From contig NC_034009.1 in the NCBI RefSeq assembly GCF_000346465.2, positions 37,812,844 to 37,876,843 of the forward strand: a stretch of 64,000 bases of DNA, read 5' to 3'. Shown here one piece after another: positions 1 to 11,946 of the stretch (its first letter is position 1; each line of letters starts with the position of its first letter). A program made the position numbers and the translations under genes. The notes beneath the pieces were generated by a model that did no database searches, was not told where the DNA came from, and saw nothing but the letters and a program-made list of their open reading frames with translations. This DNA is from Prunus persica. Its lineage: Eukaryota; Streptophyta; Magnoliopsida; Rosales; Rosaceae.

Positions 1-1807
1 TGGGAGGACCAAAAGGTTTTGCTTGAAAATCTAGTTCTGGATAGCGCGCAACTTCAGCTCCATGCGAGAATAAGACATATGTAGGAAGTTGGCTCATGCT
101 CCCTGCAAGTTCATGGTCTCAATAAGGTTGCTGAGCAGTAAGCCAGTTACTAAACGTAGATAAAGCTATATTGCATAACAGTGGATCTGAAAGTAATTAA
201 TGAATTTCAAGCAAAGATAAATAATTAAGTTTAGCATTTGTTATGAAATATCATTTACCAGAGACAGATATTCCAAAATACCCTGCAGCATTTGGGAAGA
301 GTCCGAGGTCAACTATTCCAAAAGATAAATTTTTGTTGGAATATCTGCCAATAAGTATTTGCAACCAACCACAAAAATTCAGTAATAATTAACAGAAACC
401 ATTACGAAAACAATTTAAAGGAGCAACAGTAAAATGATCACAATAGCCGGAAATATTGATCCAAATCTCTCTCTCTCAAGTTAATGAGCATTACTAGGTG
501 GAATTATGGCATACATACGTAATTGAGAGCTCAGGAAAGCACCGACTTGAGCGTATGCAAGCAGGAGAATATGCGGCCCGAAATTCAACCTGCAGAAATT
601 ATGTCACATTAAGCATATCAAGAGAAAGAAATCTTACATTTAACTGTTTTTGTAAATCTATTATCATTGTGCCTATAGCTCAATACACTGGTTATTATGA
701 GGAAAAAATCGTGAGAAAAAAGTCTGTGCAACCAACCAGCCAAAGTCTTGATGTGCTCCCTTCAGTCAGCAAGCTTTCCAACTGCAATGGTGTTAATTTA
801 CTAGAAGTGCCTGAGAGAACTCGCAAAATGAAAATAGATAAACAGTTTTTAGTTTAGGACATTATATAGGAAGCCAAACTTGTAGTTTCGAATTTGCATT
901 TAATCAACATAATGCACACAGGGGAAAAAGAAATGGCTTTCTTGGGTACCTAATTTTTGAAAGGCAGGTTGTTGTGTGAAAATGTATATTACTGCACGAC
1001 AGAGAACCACAACAGATGTACATTTGGGTCAATATATATGTGTGTTTGCATATATATATATCACTGCAGAAAGAAAGAGAATTTGAAAGATACCCACCTG
1101 TAAAAACCACTATGTACCAGAGAGTCAAGTGGTAATCCACTATCAAAGTAAGACCAATAACAAAAATCTGAAAAAACAAAAACAAAAACAAATAAATTAC
1201 CTTAAGTAAAAAATAGGAAATGACAAAATATGAAACTTCAATTTGAAAACAGACATTGTGAATTTGTGTGTTAGTAACAGATCCATATTCCATAATATAA
1301 GTGGTGGGAATCAGATTAGATTGGTCACCTTTGCAAAGAAGATCGTATCAGCAATATATCCTTCCCAAGTTTCTTCCCTCACTATCTATTGCAAATAAAT
1401 CATAAAAATAAAACAACAGCTAAATGCCCCAAAAAAACAGAAAATAAACATGGATTTCACACACATTCAGAAATTTAACATGAAATGTTGAAGTTGAAAC
1501 AGTCCAAACCTTGATGGCAGTCAAGAGCCCAAATGCCAAAGCCGCTTGAATTTCCTAGAAACAAATTAAAACAATAAAAATAAGGTGAAATTTACGAATC
1601 AAATTCGATGCATTGGCAACGATGTTTCAGAGAGAGAGAGGAAATTACTCGATGAAGGAGGCGATCGGTGATGTGGGTATTGAGGACTTGGACTACGGAG
1701 GTCCGGAGGACAAAGTAGGAGAAGAAAGCCAAGAAATGGAGCAGATAGTACGGCTCTGATACCATCGTATTCAAAAGCTCCATTGGCTTGCTCTGCTTCT
1801 TGTCCAT
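1..1807 (-). CDS. TMX2-like thioredoxin-related transmembrane protein (partial, C-terminus off the left edge)
   Basis: Nine exons were assembled on the minus strand: 1649-1807, 1510-1554, 1329-1385, 1098-1167, 950-991, 737-810, 519-589, 259-344 and <1-102. All have GT-AG boundaries and the frame is kept throughout. The start is the ATG at 1805-1807 (MDKKQSKPMELL); an in-frame ATG 33 bases upstream is less likely. The N-terminal half is hydrophobic, with segments such as YYLLHFLAFFSYFV, FVIGLTLIV and LWYIVVFTVIYIF. A thioredoxin-like part follows, with VEFRAAYSPACIRSSRCF and, later, the cis-proline strand MSQLPTYVLF. In TMX2 relatives the usual CxxC is lost; here the site reads SPAC with a single cysteine, so classical dithiol oxidoreductase activity is doubtful. 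An endoplasmic reticulum membrane location is inferred from the family. The last exon is open at position 1, so the end of the protein is missing. Confidence 0.85.
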
Positions 1808-2410
1808 TGCTTCTCTCTGTTTCTCGATCTGACTACGCAACCAGCTCTGGGCTGAGTTTTCACTGCTCCATCACAATTCACAAAGCTTCGTCCCAGTCCC
1901 ACAATTAATTAAATTAAAATTGAAAATAATTAATTTTTTATGGGCCTCTATTGGGCTATAATAGGTTTTATGTAGGCTAAGCCCTCATCAAACTACAAAC
2001 CCATTTTCTTTTGTGCCTTTGTGTGCACATTTGTTGGACAGGAGAAGTGATGGGATTTGATTCAAATAACCCAATACTCGATTTTAACCCATTTGTTTGT
2101 CCAATACTCTTTCAGCTCAAACTCACGATGGTTATTAGTTTCCAAAGAATTTCATCCAAATCGCTGTCCATAAAGCACTTGAGTGCCACATGCTTTATAT
2201 TAAGAGGGCAATTCGGTCCTTCATCTCTTCGGACCTCCTTCCGAAAAGAGGTTTAGGGTTTATGGTTTAGACGTCCAATCGAACTATATGCACCAAACAA
2301 GGCTTTAACCTACATGTTACATTGGGTTAGAAAAGAAAATGGCATTTGCATATTTGCAAGTATCAAAAAGCTTAAGTTAAGACTTAAGAAAGAAACCAAC
2401 TACCAATGAT

Positions 2411-2731
2411 TAGGGGTGGGCACAATTTCAGGTCAACCTGACTAAACTATCCAATCTTATCATAGTGAGTTGGGTTGGAGCAGGTCTTGAGTTCAAAAAA
2501 TCATAAACCGGTATGTACATGTTAGGTTTCGAGTTAGAACCAAAACTTAAAAATAAGCTTGATTTTGAGTAAACCTGACCGAACCGCACAACTCGATCAC
2601 ACAAAAAAATTGAGTTGGGTTGACCTAATAATAAGCGGGTCTTGAGTCTAAAAAATTATAAACCTCCATATATCAGGTTGGGTTACGAGTTAGAACTAAA
2701 ACCGATCCAACCCAACCCATACCCACCCCTA
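2411..2731. mobile_element. hAT-type MITE with TAGGGGTGGG terminal inverted repeats
   Basis: The left end reads TAGGGGTGGGCA and the right end is its inverted match, tacccacccc-ta. The flanking 8-mers are CCAATGAT (2403-2410) and CCAAGGAT (2732-2739), an 8-bp target duplication with one mismatch, as hAT elements make. Inside are two direct copies of a block of about 65 bp that starts GGTCTTGAGT, near 2484 and 2638. There is no transposase, so it is non-autonomous. Confidence 0.8.
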
Positions 2732-3247
2732 CCAAGGATTATGGAGCTAGGTTGGCAAAGTGATAAATTTGCCCCCACCTTGTCCCCTCTCCCTCCAATT
2801 AAGCCTCAAATCCTACAACTGGAAAAGCAAAAATGTTACTTGTAAAATGTTACTTGGGCTTGCAACACAAGCCTGTCGGGCTGGTTCAGGATTTTCAAGC
2901 CTTGCTCGATTCATTTGACTAAGCAACTTTTGGTCCACGCTCATATTTACCCAAAATTTCAAAATATAGCTTAGCATTGCAGCTTGCAACTTTTGTTCCC
3001 TTTCTCAATACATTACACCCTTGCCACTTTAACTTTGACAGTAAGGAAAATTGAAATCAAATTCATTTTCAATTACTTATTGTTTCCATTTTTTGCTTTT
3101 GTACTACAAAGATAGTACCCCTAACGTGCTATGTTTTCAGCTGTCTATATACGCGAATGTGAATAATTGATAACCGTTACTAAAATTATTCATTATACTA
3201 TAATTTTAGTGAGTTATGATTTTGACAATTGTCTACATACTTGTGGA

Positions 3248-3744
3248 CACTGGCGGACCTATAAATTTTTTAGCTAAGGTGCAATATTGACTAAGTATGA
3301 AAAATGATTTTTCGGAATAATCATTTTCTCAAGATAATTTTTGGTGGATTTTATTCCTTACACATCAAATAAGAAAACTTGATTTTATGGGATTTTAGTA
3401 TGTAGTATATATTGACTTAATGAGTTATCATTTTTAGCATAAATCGTATTTTGCACTAAAACCGAATTTTCATATTTTGATTTGGTGGGAATTTGATTTC
3501 TAATATTTTTATTTGAATCCAAATGAGGGGTACTTCCTTATTTACATTGTAAACTTAAGTAAATGGAGTAATACAAAAATAAATAAAAGTAAAATGACAA
3601 AGACATTTACTTAAATGTTGAAAATAAAAATAAGGTAATCTGTACACCAGTTGAGTAAATGGGCAATTTGAAACACCTATAATGATTTTTCCGGCGAGAA
3701 GAGGTGCAGTTGCACCTTCTTGCGCCTTACTAGGTCGACCAGTG
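3248..3744. mobile_element. hAT-type MITE with CACTGG ends and a perfect 8-bp target duplication
   Basis: The left end is CACTGGCGGACCTA and the right end, read inverted, is CACTGGTCGACCTAG. Both sides are flanked by exactly CTTGTGGA (3240-3247 and 3745-3752). A perfect 8-bp duplication and short inverted ends fit a non-autonomous hAT insertion of 497 bp. It has no coding capacity and is AT-rich inside. Confidence 0.88.
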
Positions 3745-5584
3745 CTTGTGGATGATTGTCAATAATTGATGTGCTCATACCTTTCCGATACCAACGGTTG
3801 ATGTGTGCGTGCATTGGTGCATCAACGATTGTTCTTTTAACTTATCTTTATACCATAAAACCTATAATTTACTAGTCATTGTATCCATATTTGATACACA
3901 AATGACCGTACTATTAAATATAAATTATAAACAAAAATTGAACCTAAAATGACTCAAAAACCATGTCATTGTTCCATAAATTGGCTCGTGTTGTGACAAA
4001 CCAACCACCGGGAAAAATAAAAGGGAACCACATGACTTGTTGCTCTCTCACCGGAATTGACTGGAAGAGTGGAAGAGGGGACGCACGTGGCAACGCGTGG
4101 CACGTGCTCGCACGTTATCTTAAACTATAAGATGACGAACCGTGCATTATAATATATATAAAATTCTAACATATCCGGTCGAAGCATCTTAGAAAAAGCA
4201 ATGCGCTATATAGATCCTCGCCACGTGTCATTGACCACCGTCTGTTTTGGCTTTTGACACGAGCAAAGCACTCACATGGGCAGCTGACACTACACCCAAC
4301 TCTATCACTTGCAAACTGGACCCCACAGATACTTACTTCATGAAATATCAACAAATTTTTTTAAAAAATAAATTAATAAAAAAATTTATTAGAAAATTGA
4401 AAAAACGACCCTCGAAGCCAAGCAACGGCCCCACCTCACTCAGCCTGCACTTCTCGATGTCTGCCACGTGGTAACTGACCCAACATTCAACCGTGTTTGT
4501 TCGCCATCTTTTTTTTGGTTTGAACTCTGAGAAAATTAAAATAAAAAACAAAAAAACAAAGAAAAACAGGTCTCCCCATAAAATTTAAAGCAGAGGAATC
4601 GGTCTGTATAAACTTGGACGCTAATGCACAAGGCCCAGCGATAAACCTGCTAGATCGGTTCCTAAGGGGTTGAATTTTAACTCTTAATCAGGTTTTTAAT
4701 TATATTTTAGTGCCTAAATATACCAAATTAAAAATTAAGGTCGTCTTTTACCCTTTTACCCTTCCTGCGTTACCCCACTGTTATTCGTAGATTGCCAAAT
4801 TTGTCCATGCCAAGACAAGTGTAGCTTTACTTGATGATAGTCGTGTATGCTCTACTAACTATAAGTGCGTAAAATCTTTTGACTGAATTGTTATGTTACT
4901 CATCACTTTCATTGAGACTGTTAATCCAACAACTGGGTCCCAATAGAGTTACCCGTATTGTACATGAAACACCAAAGAATCGATTTGGGCACTCCTCTAG
5001 TTTGGGAGTGATTGTGACCTATTCAAAATTATTTATGGGGAGATGTACATTCCACGTGATTTTTTATAAAATTACTTTTAATTATTTTAAGTGATTTTTA
5101 GGAGGATGTGATTTTCTATAAAAAATGATTATTGACATATTCATAACCATTCACAAATGAGCCTCTACACTACAAACTGAATGCTTTACAGTGGACACTC
5201 ATTATATTCTTTACAAACAAATCACAATTTGAAATACGCGAAAATAACACTACAAAAAAAAAAATTGCACGCATACCAAAATGTGATTTGTCTATAAAGA
5301 AGTAAATGAAGCTAAAAAGAAAGCGTTAAAATCACTCACAAACACAATGCCACATAAAAGCAAAGGGACAAAATGGGCAAAGCAAACCAAAAAAAAAAGG
5401 GGCACAAAAGTAAGTTGGGGAGATTTCCCTTTAAAACGAAATTAAAGCCTCTTTCAAATTTTGTTGTATTAAGTGAATTAATTATTTAACTTTTAATTAA
5501 TTATTATAGAGGCCTTTTATTTTGCTCGTCAAAATCCACCATTTTAGGTGTCCGTCTGTCCCCCTTGAACCGCAAAATAAACCC

Positions 5585-5665
5585 TCTCAGCTCTCCCACT
5601 TCCTACACTTTCTCTCACTATTTTCTCACTCACTTTCTTTCATTCCTCCTCTCATTCCTCATTGT
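5585..5665 (+). promoter_or_regulatory. pyrimidine-rich leader upstream of GATA-A
   Basis: The stretch is almost pure C and T with repeats of CTCTC and CACT, and it is duplicated before GATA-B near 10362-10440. Such Y-rich tracts are common in plant core promoters and 5' UTRs. The transcription start is not determined. Confidence 0.45.
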
Positions 5666-5762
5666 CTGCCTTAACACCAAAACCAAAACTTCAAAACTTC
5701 AAAAACCCAAAAAAAAAAAGATAAAGAAAAAATAACAGAGGAAACTTCCAAAGCTCGTAGCA

Positions 5763-7178
5763 ATGGAAGCTCCCGAGTATTTTCAGAACAGTTTCTGCCC
5801 ACAATTCACACCGGAAAAGCGCCACTCTTTCGACAATAATAACAATAAGGCCACCAATGGTGGTGGTGGTGGCGGGGACCATTTCATGGTGGAGGACCTT
5901 CTCGACTTTTCCAATGATGACGCGGTGATAACCGATGGTGGTGCTACTTTTGATAACGCCACCGGAAACTCCACTGACTCTTCCACCATCACCGTCATTG
6001 ACAGCTGCAATTCTTCTTCCTTATCGGGCTCCGAACCCAATGTCATCCCCGATATCGGGTCCAGAAATATCACCGAAGGCCCATTCTCTAGTGACCTCTG
6101 CGTCCCGGTATATACAATAAGTTGCATTTTGCTGCTTCTCAATTGTCATTTTTCTTTTCTTGGGAAAATTCATTTGTGAATTTGTTTTTCAATCCCAAAA
6201 CAAAACGACAAAATCCATGATTGAATGAAATTCTCGGCGTTATGTATTTGGCACTTGGCTAAAGTTATGGGAAATTCGAAATTTGAATTAAAAAAATTTG
6301 AATGCAATTGGGTATTTTTGATTGGTTTTGATCAATTATTTATTTATTTTTTGGAATTTTTTTGGCAGTACGACGATTTAGCTGAGCTCGAATGGCTTTC
6401 GAATTTCGTGGAGGAGTCGTTTTCCAGTGAGGACATGCAGAAGCTGCAGCTGATATCAGGAATGAAAGCTCGACCCGACGAGGCAGCTTCTGAGACCCGA
6501 CAATTCCAACCCGAACCCAACCGAAACGACAACGCTCACAACACCACCACCAACAACCCGATATTCAACCCGGATGTTTCGGTACCCGCCAAGGCCAGAA
6601 GCAAAAGGTCCCGGGGCGCCCCATGCAACTGGACATCTCGCCTCCTCCTCCTTTCCCAGCCGACCTCATCCTCGGAGCAATCCGACGTCGTTTCAGGTGC
6701 GCCGGAGTCTCCGTTACCGCCACCGTCAACCACTGGAAAGAAAACAGTTAAGTCGGTGCCGAAGAAGAAGGAAAGCCCAGAGGGTCTAGGAGGGGGGCCC
6801 GGGGACGGCCGGAAGTGCCTGCATTGTGCGACGGACAAGACGCCGCAATGGCGAACGGGGCCTCTGGGTCCAAAGACGCTGTGCAATGCGTGTGGGGTCC
6901 GATACAAGTCAGGTCGGCTCGTACCCGAGTATCGACCCGCCTCAAGCCCGACGTTCGTACTGACGAAGCACTCCAACTCGCACCGAAAGGTTTTGGAGCT
7001 TCGGCGCCAAAAGGAGATGGTGAGGGCACAACAGCAGTTTATTCACCAAGTACCGCCACAACAGCATCACCACCACCATCACCACCATCACCATCAGAAC
7101 ATGGTTTTCGATGTATCCAATGGTGGAGATTACTTGATTCACCAACACATGGGGCCTGACTTCCGGCAGCTGATCTAG
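5763..7178 (+). CDS. GATA9/12: GATA transcription factor, subfamily I (GATA9/12-like), copy A
   Basis: Exon 1 is 5763-6107 and exon 2 is 6369-7178, separated by a 261-bp GT-AG intron, giving 384 aa. The start is [11 protein letters not shown]. The acidic N-terminal part includes [13 protein letters not shown] and, after the splice, [18 protein letters not shown], typical of this subfamily. A basic stretch [10 protein letters not shown] follows near residues 188-198. The zinc finger is C265-x2-C268-x18-C287-x2-C290, with QWRTGP in the loop and a basic tail ([13 protein letters not shown]). A run of ten histidines precedes the conserved C-terminus DFRQLI. The protein should bind (A/T)GATA(A/G) sites in the nucleus. 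All zinc ligands are intact, so the copy looks functional. GATA9 and GATA12 cannot be told apart here. Confidence 0.93.
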
Positions 7179-10100
7179 TGGGAAGCGTACTAGAGTAGCT
7201 AAAACTAGGCAACTTTTGGGGGTTAATTTAGCGTGGCCCAGTTGATCTTCTTCTTCTTTTTCCTTTTTTTCTTTTTTGATTAAATAGACAATTTCGTAAT
7301 GTTTTTTTTTTCGTTTTCTGGGGTAATTTTCCCTAACCTAAAATTTGAACTTTCTAGTCTGTTTTAAAATATTTTTTTTCTTCTTTATTATATATATATT
7401 CTCATATTTGATTTAGAGAATTAAATTAAACCGAACTAATATCAATATGGTGCCTTACTTTAGTTAATAAGCTATAGTGCTTTTGAAATGCGTTAATGAG
7501 CTGAGTGTGTTAATAAAAATTAAAAAAAAAATAATAATTACGAAAAGCCATAAGGCCCTTAATAATTTGCTGAAATTGGCTCTTTCTCAAATGTCTATGA
7601 GTATGTTAATATTCTTATGGTCCCATGCATAAGGCAATTGATCAAATTTTGTTCATAACGAAAAGGTTGATCACTTTTGTTTAGCAAACCATCATTCCAC
7701 TTCCCCCTACCACGTTCTTAGATTGTAGATTGCTTCCAACGGGTACTCGATGATAAAGAGCAATTACTGGTATATATGAAGTCCTCTGCATTTCCATATA
7801 AGATTTATATATGGGGATTTTGTTTCGTAAAATAGTTATGGTTGTCCAAATATGTACCCACTAAGTTGGTGTATGGTGAGAGAGAATCATGTTATCTTGT
7901 TGACACCCCAACATCACCAAGTGAAAGGTCTCCAACCTAATCATAATTTGCATGACAAGAAATAATGCTGGACACCACCTCTTTAAACTTTCATATTACT
8001 CATTATTCACACAGCTAAGAGAAATTAAAAGAGAGTTGGTTGTAATTACTGTCCTATTTAAACTATTACTGTTAATTTATAGAGAGTAATTGTCTTGATT
8101 CGATAAGGTTTCAAATTCGACTAACACGAACGCAAAAATAGTACTCATTTATAGTGAGTTTGATACATAGTTGTGACTAACCAGTTGGATATTATATTTT
8201 CCGTGCATGAATTTCAGTGCAAAACTGCTAATGGCCAGTGGGGATTAACCATTGCAGAGAATGTTAGAAAGAAAAAGGCAGATTGGCTAGCATATTTTTC
8301 ACATCGTTTTCTTCTGCACAAAAACCGGTTGGCGCAATTTGTTTACTTTATAAATATATATGTTTTTTTTCTTGCACAAATTTTCTCACTTTTTAAGACT
8401 TCGAGAAAATGAAAATATGAATTTCCCCATGTAAAGGAAAATGATTGAACATGCATGCATTTCGCAAAACCCACTCCCATATATTTAATTGCACGTGGTT
8501 TCACTTCTTAATTTCTTTGTTTTATTCTTCTCAGAAATTAGTATACGCAATTTTAGAGAGAGATTTTTGAGTCGCAATATTCTATTTTCTGGTAATGAAA
8601 ATTAAGTTGTAAATTATTGTTGACAATGCTTATGATAATATGTGTATGCATGCAGGATCCTAGGCAGTGCTGATCCAAAAGTCTGTTAATTCAGTTAATA
8701 ATACATTGTTCTATAATTAATAATATATATTTTCTAAAGCTGGCTATGTACGATTTTTCATTTGGTCTTATCGTGAGCCAAGAAAGTGAAAAAGAAAAAG
8801 AAATAGGGAACCTTGCCCAATGGCAGAGGACTGGTGGGAATAATTATTTTTTTAATTAAATTAAAAAATTACATCTTTAATTTAATTATTAAGCATTTGT
8901 ACATTAGTATGAAGGTGTAGCAAAGTTTGCGGTGGTCACATGCCTCTTTCTCAGGCCCTCATGCACCTCACAGTGGTTTATGATGCCATCACTGACACAC
9001 ACACACAAGAACACTGCATTAATATTAATTGTTATAAAGCTGCAGTTATAAAATACTTTGGAGGAAAAAATTATTTAATTTCATATTTTAAGTAAATGGA
9101 TTAAGTGGGTTCAATTTTACTGTTTCAGACTCATTGATTTTACCTTTTAAGTAATAGCAGTGTAACATGTATACATAAATTTTTTTTAATAAATTTTGGA
9201 TAAATTATTTTTATATGTGTCAAAATATGATTCACAAAAAGAAGGGGTATCGCCTTATAAGAAATGAGGCAAACATTATCCTTCTATCTTTGAGCGAAAA
9301 AGTAAATGGCTTCCATGCATGGAAGATTTTCCCATGTTGATAATAAAGGGTTTTGTCTCCTTTCCACCACCATCTCTTCTGACGATGACTTGGCCATTTT
9401 TTAAAATTAAAAAAAAAAAAAGAAAAAAAAAGCAAGAGGTTTTCTCAATTTCCCTAGCATGGAAACCCGTGACTCTACAAATGAAGAAATGAGAGCATAA
9501 ACGATAATAAACTTGCATCCAACAAGTTGTTGCATTGCAGGTACAGATCAATATCTTATATTTCAACATGATCAAAAGCACTATTACTTAAGAGAAGGTT
9601 TTTATAAAATTTCTACTGGGCCATTGCAGCATTTGCTTGTAGACATTACAAGGAGCTGCTAAAGACAGTTGCGCAACTGTTAAATTCTAGCCATGTAGTA
9701 GGGTTTGGATGTTCCCATGCTTCTATTCTCTCCTATTTCTTTATGATATTTTATAGCTAGAAGTACAAAATCACCTTCCCCCGAATCATAAGGTTCAATG
9801 AAGATTACTAAGGTCAATCGTTTATGCACGAATAAATAATTTCTAATCGTTGATACATCTAAGTATATTTAACGATCAAAACTAAATCACATACGTGTGA
9901 ATAATTAACTGTAGCATTATCTCTTATGAATTACGTTCCAGTCATGCTTGGAAGTTACACATCGAGAATAAATTCGTACATGCGTAGTTGAGTCTGAATG
10001 AAGTGTCTGCAGATACAAAGGACTTGGAGAGAGAGAGAGAGACCCACATGCAACATGCAAGTGTCCTGTGATGGAGACATTGGCACTAGGGCCAAGGATC

Positions 10101-10308
10101 TTTTCAAACAAATGGAAGACATTTGGGACATTTATCACATCGACGGCCCCGCACCCTCATCTGCACTTCACGTTTGCTTACAAAGTTTTTCATTCTATAT
10201 ATTATTATAATCACTGATACGTGGCACAATCCCAGTTGTCCACACCTTTATTTTATTCTAAGGTATAAGAGAGAATGCATTCGCGAGAAGAACTTTAAAC
10301 TGCAACTT
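7179..10308. other. non-coding 3' flank of GATA-A (unit A)
   Basis: No gene is supported here. The stretch aligns with 11947-15338. It contains poly(T) and short AT tracts in the 3' UTR, a short CA repeat at 8995-9007 and a GA run at 10029-10042. Segment 8475-9061 is almost identical to its partner in unit B, unlike the rest. The small open frames are not conserved between the two copies and are not genes. Confidence 0.7.
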
Positions 10309-10527
10309 CAAAATCCACCATTTTAGGTGTCCGTCTGTACCTTTGAACCGCAAAATAAACCCTCTTAGCTCTCCCTCTTCCTACACTTTCTCTCACTATT
10401 TTCTCACTCGCTTTCTCCTTCCTCCTCTCATTCCTCATTGCCTGCCTTGACACCAAAACCAGAACTTCAAAACTTTCAAAACCCCCAAAAAAAAAAAAAA
10501 CAGTGGAAACTTCCAGAGCTCATAGCA

Positions 10528-11946
10528 ATGGAAGCTCCCAAGTATTTTCAGAACAGTTTCTACCCACAATTCACACCGGAAAAGCGCCACTCTTTTGACA
10601 ATAATAACAATAAGACCACCAATGGTGGTGGCGGTGGCGAGGACCATTTCATGGTGGAGGACCTTCTCGACTTTTCCAATGACGACGCGGTGATAACTGA
10701 CGGTGGTGCTACTTTTGATAACGTCACTGGAAACTCCATTGACTCTTCCACCCTCACCGACATCGATAGCTGCAATTCTTCTTCCTTATCGAGCTCTAAA
10801 CCCAATGTCATCCTCGATATCGGGTCCAAAAATATCGCTGAAGGCCCATTCTCCAGTGACCTCTGCGTCCCGGTATATACAATAAATTGCATTTTGCTGC
10901 TTCTCAATTGTCATTTTTCTTTTCATGAGAAAAGTTATTTGTGAATTTGTTTTTCAATCCCAAAGCAAAACGACAAAATTCATGATTGAATGAAATTTTC
11001 GGCGTTACGTAATTGGCACTTGGCTACAGTTCTCGGAAATTTGAAATTTGAAATAAAAAAATTTGAATTCAATTGGGTATTTTTGATTGGTTTTGATCAA
11101 TTAATTAATTAATTTGTGGAATTTTTTTGGCAGTACGAGGATTTAGCTGAGCTCGAATGGCTTTCAAATTTCGTGGAGGAGTCGTTTTACAGTGAGAACC
11201 TGCAAAAGCTGCAGCTGATATCAGGAATAAAAGCCCAACCCGACGAGACAGCTTTCAAGACCCAACAATTCCAACCCGAACCTAACCGAAACGACAATGC
11301 TCACAACATCACCACAACCAACAACAACCTGATATTCAACCTGAACGTTTCGGTACCCGCCAAGGCCAGAAGCAAACGGTCCCGGGCCCCCCCATGCAAC
11401 TGGACCTCTCGGCTTCTCCTCCTCTCCCAATCGACGTCGTCCTCAGAGCAATTCAACGTCGTTTCATGTGTGTCGGCGTCTCCCTTACTACCGCAATCAA
11501 CCACCGGGAAGAAAATGATGAAGTCGGCGCCAAAGAAAAAGGAGAGCCCAGATGGTCTTGGAGGGGGCCCCGGGGATTGCCAGAAGTGCCTGCATTGCGC
11601 GACTGACAAGACACCACAGTGGCGAACGGGGCCCATGGGGCCGAAGACGCTGTGCAATGCATGTGGGGTCCGATACAAGTCAGGCCGGCTCGTACCCGAG
11701 TACCGACCAGCCTCGAGCCCGACGTTCGTGTTGACAAAGCACTCTAACTCGCATCGCAAGGTGCTGGAGCTTCGACGTCAGAAGGAGATGGTGAGGACGC
11801 AACAACAGTTTATTCACCAAGTACTGCCGCAGCAGCATCACCACCACCACCATCATCACCATCAGAACATGGGTTGCGATGTATCCAACGGTGGAGATTA
11901 CTTGATTCACCCACATGCGGGGCTCGACTTCCGGCAGCTGATCTAG
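10528..11946 (+). CDS. GATA9/12: GATA transcription factor, subfamily I (GATA9/12-like), copy B
   Basis: Exon 1 is 10528-10872 and exon 2 is 11134-11946, with a 261-bp intron in the same position as copy A, giving 385 aa. I chose [11 protein letters not shown] as the start because it matches copy A; an in-frame ATG at 10438 would add 30 residues from what is the 5' UTR in copy A. Acidic motifs ([28 protein letters not shown]) and the zinc finger (CLHC-x18-[13 protein letters not shown]) are intact. It differs from copy A by scattered substitutions, for example SEDMQK to [15 protein letters not shown] to SGIKAQPDE, and nine rather than ten histidines near the end. Only about 219 bp of the original promoter was copied. 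Beyond that its upstream DNA is the 3' end of unit A, so its expression may differ. Confidence 0.92.

Larger units (their letters stand above)
1841..5529. other. intergenic region between the divergent TMX2-like and GATA-A genes
   Basis: This is AT-rich non-coding DNA. It holds two hAT-type MITEs, listed separately at 2411-2731 and 3248-3744. Small open frames here show no codon bias or recognisable domain. The part next to 5530 is the native upstream flank of the first GATA gene, which the duplicated copy does not share. Confidence 0.7.
5530..10308 (+). repeat. tandem segmental duplication, unit A (GATA-A gene plus 3' flank)
   Basis: Unit A starts at CAAAATCCACCATTTTAGG, 233 bp before the GATA-A start codon. 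It ends at ...TTTAAACTGCAACTT (10308), where unit B begins immediately with the same CAAAATCCACC. Unit B ends with the same ...TTTAAACTGCAACTT at 15338, followed by unrelated sequence. At most one base (T) is shared at the breakpoints, so unequal crossing-over between long repeats is not needed to explain it. The unit holds one whole gene and about 3.1 kb downstream. Confidence 0.95.

Noticed and set aside
5763..6179. GATA-A first exon read through into the intron
   Set aside because: The sequence after 6107 is a clear GT...AG intron, shared with copy B, and the second exon restores the family motif.
10438..10527. N-terminal extension of GATA-B (MPALTPKPELQ...)
   Set aside because: It is in frame but corresponds to the 5' UTR of GATA-A, where the matching region lacks a start; the conserved start is MEAPKYF.
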